Origin: Macquaria australasica
Lineage: Eukaryota; Chordata; Actinopteri; Centrarchiformes; Percichthyidae
Direction: 5' to 3'
DNA length: 64,000 nt
NCBI GenBank assembly: GCA_005408345.1
Contig: SEMN01000451.1
Location: 1-64,000, forward strand
Below, in pieces: positions 1 through 7,309 of the stretch. Positions within the stretch are counted from its first letter, which is position 1. Each line of letters begins with the position of its first letter. The translations under genes were made by a program, and so were the position numbers. A model generated the notes under the pieces. The model worked only from the letters and a program-made list of their open reading frames with translations, ran no database searches and was not told the origin of the DNA.

Positions 1-890
1 AGCAGCCTAGTTGGGACGGTGTCTAAGAGACACGTTGATGGCTTAGATGAGGAAATCATGGAAGTTAGTTGATTACGGTTGATGGGAGAAAAGCAGTCTA
101 AATGTATAGGTTTTACAGTTGTTTCTAAAGTTCCTGTGTTTGAAGATAAGTCAGTACCAACTGAGGGCAGGAGGTGCTGAATTTTTTCTCTAATAGTTAG
201 AATTTTATCTTTAAAGCTCATGAAGTCATTACTACTGAGGTCTATAGGAATACATGGCTCAACAGAGCTGTGACTCTCTGTCAGCCTGGCTACAGTGCTG
301 AACAGAAACCTGGGGTTGTTCTTATTTTCCTCTATTAATGATGAGTAGTAAGCTGCTCTGGCATTCTGGAGGCCTTCCTATAAATTTTAAGACTATCTTA
401 CCCAGGCTAAGCGTGATTCTTTGCTTACTTAAGATTGGTGAGGCATGAATTCCTTTCAAGTTTTCGCGATGTTTGTTTTAATTTGCGGGTTTGCGGGTTA
501 TACCATGGAGCTAACCTCCTCTGTTTTATTATCTTCTTTTTTAGAGGGGCGATAGAGTAGAGTGTCATTCGTAGTGAGCCTGCAGCACTATCAACAAGAT
601 GATCAATTTAGGAGGGACTAAAGTTAGCATAGGAGTCATCTGTTACATTGAGACATGGAACTGAATTTAATGCCGATGGAATCACTTCCTTAAATTTAGC
701 TACAGCACTATCAGATAGACATCTAGTGTAGGAATGTTTGCCTAATGGCGTGTAGTCCAGTAATAGGAATTCAAAAGTTAATAGAAAATGGTCCGACAAA
801 AAAGAATTCCGTGGAAAGACCACCAGATGTTCAATTTCAATCCCATAAACAAGAACAAGGTCGAGGGTGTGGTTAAAACAGTGAGTGGGT
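1..890 (-). mobile_element. CR1/L2-type LINE fragment (endonuclease end to RT start)
   Basis: Read on the minus strand, this encodes the C-terminal part of an apurinic-type endonuclease (an HTLDLVL motif, then SDH about 30 residues later; minus-strand ORF 970-608) and, towards position 1, the linker and start of a reverse transcriptase (CLLDTVPTRLL at the window edge, matching the CPLDPIPTKLL-type motif of L2-like elements). The frame is broken between these parts. The element is truncated at its 5' end near 890, where the virus-like block begins, and runs off the window before the catalytic RT core. The clade is assigned from motif memory; CR1 versus L2 is not resolved. It is a dead fragment. 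Confidence 0.75.
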
Positions 891-1154
891 TTATGTACAC
901 TCTGACACGACTGGCAAGAAGATGCACCTGGTGGGAGTTGTCGTGTTGCGAGATGATCAGGATAAGGCAACTGAGCTGTTCGTTTCTACTTTATTGAGAT
1001 TTTGCAGGTCAGTGAGGCGCTGTTGCATCAAAGGTAACAGGGAGTTGGTGAGTTGTTGGAACGATACACTAAAGGAATTGGAGAGGAAAACCTTACAGGG
1101 TCCCGCGTTGACAGCGTTCATCAAGCGTGTGAACCCAAACAGCTGGTGTAATTA
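891..1154 (+). pseudogene. 5' fragment of virus-like gene, split by Tc1 insertion
   Basis: An open frame runs from just after a stop at 874-876, with an ATG at 922, to the transposon at 1155, giving about 77 codons from that ATG. The peptide has a hydrophobic strand (LVGVVVL) followed by charged helical segments. I do not recognise the family. The TA at 1153-1154 is one copy of the transposon target site. The frame on the far side of the element (2796 onward) is in the same register once one TA copy is discounted, so the two pieces were one gene. The true start is uncertain because the LINE junction lies at about 890 and may have removed the N terminus. Confidence 0.5.
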
Positions 1155-1187
1155 CAGTGCCTTGCAAAAGTATTCACCCCCCTTGGC
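1155..1187 (+). repeat. Left terminal inverted repeat of Tc1-like element
   Basis: These 33 bases match the reverse complement of 2763-2795 with a single difference, at the fifth base (G versus A). Preceded by TA. Confidence 0.95.
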
Positions 1188-1544
1188 TTTTTACCTATTT
1201 TGTTACATTACAACCTGTAATTTAAATGTTTTTTTAATCTGAATTTTATGTGATGGATCTGCACAAAATAGTCTAAGTTGGTGAAGTGAAATGAGAAAAA
1301 TATATATAAAAAAGAATTTTTAAAAATAAAAATCTGGAAATTGGCATGTGCAAATGTATTTACCCCCTTTGCTATGAAGCCCCTCAAAAGTTCTGGTGCA
1401 ACCAATGACCTTCAGAAGTCACATAATTAGTGAAATGAAGTCCACCTGTGTGTAATCTAAGTGTCACATGATCTGTCAGTATAAACACACCTTTTCTGAA
1501 AGGCCCCAGAGGCTGCAACACCACTAAGCAAGAGGCATCACACC

Positions 1545-2578
1545 ATGAAGACCAAGGAGCTCTCCAAACAAGTCAGGGACAAAGTTGTTGAGAAGTACAA
1601 GTCAGGGTTGGGTTATAAAAAAAATATCCAAATCTTTGATGATCCCCGGAGCATCATCAAATCCATCATCTTCAAATGGAAAGAACATGGTACCACAACA
1701 AACCTGCCAAGAGAGGGCCGCCCACCAAAACTCACAGACCGGGCAAGGAGGGCATTAATCATTAATCATTAATCATAGAGGCAGCACAGAGACCAAAGGT
1801 AACCCTGAAGGAGCTGCAGAGTTCCACAGCAGAGACTGGTGTATCTGTGCATGGGACCACAATAAGCCATACACTCCATAGAGCTGGGCTTTATGGAGGA
1901 GTGGCCAGAAAAAAGCCATTACATAGGGTTAAAAATAAGAAGGCACGTTTTGAGTTTGCCAAAAGGCATGTGGGTGACTCCCCAAATTTATGGAGGAAGG
2001 TGCTCTGGTCAGATGAGACTAAAATTGAACTTTTCGGCCACCAAGGAAAACGCTATGTCTGGCGCAAACTCAACACATCCCATCACCCCAAGAACACCAT
2101 CCCCACAGTGAAACATGGTGGTGGCAGCATCATGCTGTGGGGATGTTTTTCAGCAGCAGGGACTGGGAAACTGATTCGAGTCGAGGGAAAGATGGATGGT
2201 GCTAAATACAGGGATATTCTTGAGCAAAACCTGTTTCAGTCTGCCTGTGATTTGAGACTGGGACGGAGGTTCACCTTCCAGCAGGACAATGACCCGAAGC
2301 ATACTGCTAAAGCAACACTCGAGTGGTTTAAGGGGAAACATTTAAATGTCTTGGAATGGCCTACTCAAAGCCCAGATCTCAATCCAATTGAGAATCTGTG
2401 GTCAGACTTGAAGATTGCTGTTCACAAGCGGAAACCATCCAACATGAAGGAGCTGGAGCAGTTTTGCCTTGAGGAATGGGCAAAAATCCCAGTGGCAAGA
2501 TGTGGCAAGCTCATAGAGACTTATATAAAGCGACTTGCAGCTGTAATTGCCGCAAAAGGTGGCTCTACAAAGTACTGA
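1545..2578 (+). pseudogene. Tc1-like transposase, frameshifted
   Basis: This cut-and-paste transposase would bind the TIRs and excise the element through a DDE active site. The first piece (1545-1772) is the N-terminal helix-turn-helix DNA-binding region, beginning MKTKELSKQVRDKVVEKY and followed by a GRPPKL hook motif. The second piece (1847-2578, 243 codons) is the catalytic core: D in WSDE (residue 56), D in QQDNDPKH (residue 147) and E in PIENLW (residue 182), with 34 residues between the last two, which is the DD34E spacing of Tc1. A 7-bp unit, ATTAATC, is present three times at 1754-1774. The two extra copies add 14 bases, exactly the shift that separates the two frames. The ATG at 1545 matches the family start, and total length is normal. 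All three catalytic residues remain, but no full-length protein can be made. Confidence 0.9.
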
Positions 2579-2762
2579 CTTTAGGGGGGTGAATAGTTAT
2601 GCACGCTGAAGTTTTCTGTTATTTTGTCCTATTTGTTGTTTGCTTCACAATAAAAAAAAATCACATCTTCAAAGTTGTAGGCATTTTCTGTGAATGAAAT
2701 GATGCAAACCTTCAAACAATCCATTTTAATTCCAGGTTGTGAGGCAACAAAACATGAAAAAT

Positions 2763-2795
2763 GCCAAGGGGGGTGAATACTTTTGCAAGGTACTG
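2763..2795 (-). repeat. Right terminal inverted repeat of Tc1-like element
   Basis: Mirror of 1155-1187 and followed by TA at 2796-2797. The C6 run within the repeat is preserved in both ends. Confidence 0.95.
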
Positions 2796-3771
2796 TATCT
2801 ACCCAAGCACGTTGAGCGCATGATTACGGACCCAATGAAAGTGGAGGAGGTGGAACTGGCCATTAAATTCATGGACAATAAAATTCCCAATGCATTCGCG
2901 GTGGCGGAGCTGTTATATTGCCCTATTGAAAAGGTGTACATGAAGGCGTGGACCGCGTATGCCACAGACAAGACCACCCAAGTGACCATAAGAACAAAGC
3001 GGATCAGTATGGTGGAGGAGCAAATAAAAACAGACTGGACCGCGTTGAGCACGATGGCATCCAAGTACACAAAGAAGAGATTTGGCGACCACAGAAATGA
3101 CCAAACCGTGGTAGATTGCGAAGAATTGTTCAAACAGACCCCGGACAACATAACCAAAGTCCAGAAAATGTGGCACGCTATGATCAAGATTGACACAAGT
3201 AAGACCAAAGACAAAGAGTTGGTACAGATGTATGCCAATGTAAAGGTGCTCTTTCTAAAACTCCGCACCTACTACAACAAACTGAAGAAAGGACAGAAGG
3301 GGGACGACACAGAGCGGTACATCCTCACCTCAGACTGAAACCCAAGACAATGTGTCTTCTGCGTACGTGGCGGTCGGTCAGGAGCACAAGGAAGATGTGG
3401 CTCCCACGTCCAGTGTCAGTGAGAAAGATGACATTATCGTAACACCAGAATACACCCCCCTGTCCGCGTGGATCAAGAACTTGTCAACGCTGTTGCTGAG
3501 CGAACCCTGGCTGCATGATGATAACATCAGAAGAGAAGCAGTTTGTACTCTCCTGGGGGTGGATACCTTGCCTAACACAGGAGATATCATGCGGGCCTGG
3601 GTCATTAACAACTGCACTGTTGTCAATATACTCCAAACTTATGGCCTGCAGGACAGACTCAGTAGAGCACTGATAGATATCTCGAAATCTACGTCTGCCG
3701 ACAACTGGAGACGCAAAGTGTCGATGACTTTTCCGAAAATCGATCAAGTGTTAAACCTTACAACAAGATGA
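2796..3771 (+). pseudogene. 3' part of the split virus-like gene, with a second frameshift
   Basis: The frame leaves the transposon at 2796 and runs to a stop at 3336-3338. It is charged and mostly helical, rich in Lys/Thr/Asp, with segments such as KAWTAYATDKTTQV and KVQKMWHAMIKID. The +1-shifted frame is open from 3286 and continues to a stop at 3769-3771, encoding a further helical region including IMRAWVINNCTVVNILQTYG. The two frames therefore overlap at 3286-3338, and a run of five G at 3299-3303 is the likeliest slip site. I read this as one gene with an indel, not two genes, because no ATG starts the second part. The stop overlaps the ATG at 3768 of the next ORF. No family is recognised. 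Confidence 0.5.
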
Positions 3772-5099
3772 GACGTGGTGCTGCTGAAGCTGATGAAGAG
3801 GACGTACGGAGCAACCAAGGTGTTGATTCCAAAGGAGGTTGCAAATGTGCTCAGAAAGAAGATGCTTGCCGACCCAAAAGAGTAAAGCGACATCGGTCAG
3901 TCCTCGAGCCGTCTGACTCCCAGAGTACCAAGACCTGCGATTCACGCGGCCAGCGCAGCAGGTATGACATTGACCAAGAGAAACCTTGGTTGGACGAGGC
4001 TGAGGAAGGTCACAGTGACGATGAGGAAGCGAGCCTGTCCGAAGAATGCGATATCGGTGAGGATTTGGAGGATACGATGAGCTACGACAATAGCAAAACG
4101 GCTGATGAGGATGATCACAGTGATGACTTTATAGATGACGGACCTAACAAAGATGAATGTAGTAGCAGCAGCGAAGAGGAAACTGAAGCTGCTTTCTGTG
4201 CCCAGATGAAAAAAAGAAGACTGGGGAAAAACAAATGTAACACAAGGGACAACAAAAACCGTGCAAATTCAAACGCGTGATGTATGAGTCTGAAGATGAC
4301 AGCAAACAATCCGAGCCACAATGTAGTAGCAAGAATGAGAGCGGAAGATACAAGTGCGCACTGCAGTCAGACTCTAAGGAGGAACCGATCACGCAAGATA
4401 GCAAACGTGTCAAATATACAAAGGAAACCCCCACCTCTAAGAAGAGGGAGGATAAATGCGGTGTCAAGGTGACAAAAGCGACCTCTGTGCAGTCCGGTGA
4501 CAGAGAAGACAGTGGTGATAAACACAAAGAAGAAAAATCCCAAAGAAGACAAGTAAAGTCAATCAAGGACAAACGGGTCCCATCTAAGGGCAAACTGCAC
4601 AAATCCGAGGAGGAGGAGGAACGGAGGGGATGTGTAAAAGGTAACACCCCTCCAAAGATAAAAGGCACACTCCCTCCCATGGGGGACACAGAGGCAGCGG
4701 GAGAGGAAAAGACATCGTAAGAAGAAACGAAGTGGTGACACTACGCCCATATCAGTCAAACCCACAGTATCTGAGAGGGCCGCTGAGCAGCAAGAGCCTC
4801 TTGAAAAGCATGAAGGCATCAATCACAGAGGTTCACCGTTTCCGAGTCGAAGGATAAGCGAAGAAGAGACCGTGAAAGCGGTGAATGCAATCAGTCGATC
4901 TGTCCCTCAACAAGAGTCATCTGATTACGAGGGACACAGTGGAAGTTGGGACCGAGAAAAGGAACGACTAGATCGAGAGGCTCACCACGCGCGGCGTTCT
5001 GGTTCTATAATTGAATCATCTTCAGATTCCGACTTTGAACCCCACGGCACTGATAATGACAATATGATACGATATTTAGAAGGACATACACACACATAA
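3768..5099 (+). pseudogene. Highly charged, acidic Ser-rich virus-like protein, two frameshifts
   Basis: Three consecutive reading segments have the same odd composition. 3768-4280 has basic patches (RPKRVKRHR), then long acidic Asp/Glu/Ser runs (DEASLSEE, SSSSEEETE). 4277-4720 is shifted and rich in Lys/Ser/Glu. A last segment is open from before 4683 to 5099, back in the first frame, and ends with SSSDSDFEP, a CK2-like acidic serine cluster. The shifts fall near 4200-4280, where there is an A7 run at 4209-4215, and near 4640-4720, where there is a G5 run at 4681-4685. Composition suggests a disordered nuclear or regulatory protein, but no domain is recognised. The ATG at 3768 overlaps the previous stop (ATGA), so it is either a tightly coupled second gene or a continuation of the first. 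The 3' end is served by the AATAAA at 5300. Confidence 0.5.
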
Positions 5100-5299
5100 C
5101 AGTCTCACTTACAAGAAGAGCCTTGTTCATCTGTAGTACTCTCATCTACGTATTCGAATCCAGAGTCTAAACCAAAGGACACAAAGGTTGTCCTCAATAC
5201 TCTGGAAAGGTATTTTGTTAGGACATGATATGTATCTGATGCGGTAGCTATTGTGAAATGTCTGTCTATACATGTTTGTAAGTCACCGTTGTACATTGG

Positions 5300-5305
5300 A
5301 ATAAA
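5300..5305 (+). terminator. Poly(A) signal of the plus-strand virus-like genes
   Basis: AATAAA lies about 200 bases after the plus-strand stop at 5099 and just before the oppositely directed signal at 5336-5341. Confidence 0.5.
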
Positions 5306-5335
5306 ACAATGGTAATGCAATGCATGTTTCATGTC

Positions 5336-5341
5336 TTTATT
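5336..5341 (-). terminator. Poly(A) signal of the minus-strand deubiquitinase gene
   Basis: TTTATT on the plus strand reads AATAAA on the minus strand, 17 bases beyond the deubiquitinase stop codon at 5358. Very short 3' UTRs are common in compact viral genomes. Confidence 0.55.
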
Positions 5342-5357
5342 ATTCAGTCATTGTCTC

Positions 5358-6300
5358 TCAGTACATAACAGGTGTATTATCACAGCTTTGTTTCATGCGG
5401 TACATGAGCATGTAAGGCACACCATCCCCTATGTGACAACCTTCGTAGATGCCCTTGACATTCTCCCATGAGCACACAGTGACATGAGCATCATTTGCAA
5501 AATACCAACTGTCATACTCCCGCACATAAACCGCGTAATGTCCACAATAGTAGGTACCACTGTGGACTACAACGGCATACAGTTCGTATAAGGGAATAGA
5601 ATTGGATTCGGGATCTTTCACGATGTATCTAAGATCCAGAGTCTCGGGGAACGCTAAGTGCTTGTTTATCTTCTATCTCTATGTGAGCAGTATCTCTGTC
5701 AACGAGCTTAAGACGTTTGATCCGCATGTAGACAACAGGGGGTAATGACAATACCTCGCTCGTGAGTTCACACTGGGCTCTTGCGTGACATGTTGTACAC
5801 TGGTAGTCAGGTATCCTAATCACGTTGCCAGGGTTGAGCTTGATGTATTCCTGTAGCTCCTCGAGGAGGTTGTCTCCGATAAACACGGGGATTGTGTTTG
5901 TTGATTCAGGTATACACTTCACTGCGTTGCAATTGGAGCAGCGTATACGTTTCTCTGTCTTAATGTCCCATAATTGTCCAATCGCTTTAGCGAAGCCTCC
6001 TTCGTTCATTAGAGCGCTGAGTATGGACCGGAATACGAGATCTGAATCTTCTGGTACGTCGAAGGACAAATGTGCGCTCAGCGAGTCCAGGAGAAGACTT
6101 GGGTCACACGGTCCGTGGTTCCCATTGGTCATCTCACAAATGAGACGCTTGAGCCCCGCGGCCACTGTGTTATGCTTAGAAGACTTGCAATCATCTTCAT
6201 CTGCGGTTCGAATGAGATCCCGTATCTCGCGCGTGCCGCATAGACACTGGACAACACTGTTGATGCTGCAATAGTTCCCATTGTTGATCAAACCACGCAT
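5358..6300 (-). pseudogene. USP-family (C19) deubiquitinase, virus-like, frameshifted
   Basis: A cysteine protease that would remove ubiquitin or a ubiquitin-like modifier. The first segment (6300-5629, 223 codons, ATG start) opens at once with the USP Cys box: GLINNGNYCSIN, catalytic Cys at residue 11. It then has two CxxC pairs (residues 121/124 and 168/171) for the zinc-binding fingers, and ends in the SLPPVVYMRIKR region. The second segment, in another frame and open to 5358, carries the His box: YELYAVVVHSG, then GHY with the catalytic His, then WYFANDAHV with the Asn/Asp. The frame changes near 5620-5650, so the active site is split by an indel. At about 310 codons the domain is minimal for USPs, similar in size to USP18-like proteins; relation to USP18 is a guess. 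It could be a captured host gene used against ubiquitin or ISG15 signalling (inference). Confidence 0.8.
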
Positions 6301-6457
6301 GGTCTAAAGTGGACAGAGTAAAAGCTCTTGCAGCGTGTGCCATAAGCTCCACGATGTGCTGCCAAAGAGTGTAATTGTAAAGGCCGCTAGGTTTCGTAAA
6401 TGGGTACGTGTACAAGGACAGTGTTATTTGTCAAACCACCCAACACGGTAGTTACAC

Positions 6458-7103
6458 TCAGCAGTCCGTGACGCTGAACATCATCATGTTCCTGAACAGC
6501 TCTCTAAGAGAGATCACTGGCACCGTCGGGCTCAGTAGAACCATGAGTATCGTCATCCGGTAATATTCAACATTGAACTCCTCCACAGGTCCAGGTTTTC
6601 TACATTTTCTGAACATCATAACAGGAGCCCACTTGGATTCGGTTTGAGAAATTGCATCGTGTGTGAAACAGTCGCCACTCTCGCTGAATACAGCGACCCT
6701 GTCCAGTTGATCGACGCCGGCGATATCTGAGAGTGCCGCGTTGTTAAGAGACACCTTTGTTAAACCCTGTCTGCAATCCAGTCGACGATCCAAACAGCTT
6801 GACTCTCATCCTCAGTATTAGTTTCCTGACAATTGTACTCGTCTTGGTATCACCTACGCTGTATGATGTCTGACCGCCTCTGATATGTTTCGGGTTGCCG
6901 TACACCAGCAGCTTACAACTGCTTCTATTACACACGTCTTCCTTATCGCCCACGTGTGTGAGCCAGGTAGGTATGTCGGACCAATAATCCCTGAACGTGA
7001 AAAAGTTACCATCTAGGGTCAACAAGTACGGAGTCGCCCTTTCGTTGGGATCTAAACGTTTCAACCAGTCGATCGATATGGTCAGCACATGCAACGCCGG
7101 CAT
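6458..7103 (-). pseudogene. Unrecognised virus-like gene in two overlapping frames
   Basis: The first segment (7103-6744, 119 codons, ATG at 7103) is a globular-looking mix with DWLKRLDPNERATPYLL and CNRSSCKLLVYGNP. The second segment (6793-6458, 111 codons) is in another frame and ends in CFTHDAISQTESKWAP followed by a hydrophobic stretch. They overlap by 50 bases, and the shared region near 6744-6793 is where a single indel would join them. This is the same decay pattern as in the neighbouring ORFs. Upstream on the minus strand a TATATAAA lies about 25 bases before the ATG and could be a core promoter, though the AT-rich tract there also borders the LINE. The stop is 157 bases from the deubiquitinase ATG. 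I do not recognise the family. Confidence 0.4.
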
Positions 7104-7309
7104 ATCGGCGTTGAGTTCACGGAGCAGTTTATATAAAATATATATATATATTTTTTCGTTCCGGCGCCGCTGTGAGTGGCAGCCTGTTGCAGCAGCTCCC
7201 GTTCGCGGTTTGAGTTTTTTTGAGTTTACTAGTTTGCTAGAGAAGTATAGTCGTTCTTTTTTGCTATATATCTGTATGTATTTGCTATGTATTTTTAGTA
7301 CTTGTTATT

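Larger units (their letters stand above)
1155..2795 (+). mobile_element. Tc1/mariner-superfamily transposon (Tc1-like), 1,641 bp
   Basis: The ends are inverted repeats of 33 bp (1155-1187 and 2763-2795) with one mismatch, beginning CAGTGCCTTGCAAAAG. They are flanked by the TA duplication typical of Tc1/mariner (1153-1154 and 2796-2797). Similarity between the ends continues inward with more divergence. The length is normal for fish Tc1-like elements. It holds a transposase gene in two frames (1545-2578) with an AATAAA at 2649-2654. It sits inside a gene of the virus-like block, so it jumped in after that block was present. Intact TIRs mean it could be moved only by transposase supplied from elsewhere. 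Confidence 0.95.
891..7140. other. Large DNA virus-like block (possible endogenous alloherpesvirus/Teratorn-like fragment)
   Basis: This is a run of tightly packed intronless ORFs on both strands: plus-strand genes up to 5099, minus-strand genes from 7103 to 5358, and a convergent 3' junction at 5300-5341. CpG dinucleotides are visibly more frequent than in the host DNA to the right. The contents are an unrecognised gene, a highly charged Ser/Asp/Glu/Lys-rich protein, a USP-family deubiquitinase and an unrecognised two-frame gene. Captured deubiquitinases and compact convergent transcription units fit a large DNA virus; fish genomes are known to carry endogenous alloherpesviruses, including piggyBac-fused Teratorn. 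No core herpesvirus gene is present here, so the family is inference. LINEs bound it on both sides and a Tc1 element splits it. Polinton/Maverick is less likely because no integrase, adenovirus-type protease or protein-primed polymerase is seen. Confidence 0.5.

Noticed and set aside
788..997. 69-codon plus-strand ORF across the LINE/virus-like junction
   Set aside because: Antisense to the LINE endonuclease for most of its length.
4872..5099. Separate 75-codon gene in the virus-like block
   Set aside because: The same frame is open well upstream of 4872 with the same charged composition, so it is the last segment of the 3768-5099 gene.
5105..5332. 75-codon minus-strand ORF next to the deubiquitinase
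   Set aside because: It lies mostly beyond the minus-strand poly(A) signal and opposite the plus-strand 3' UTR; no domain and no signals of its own.
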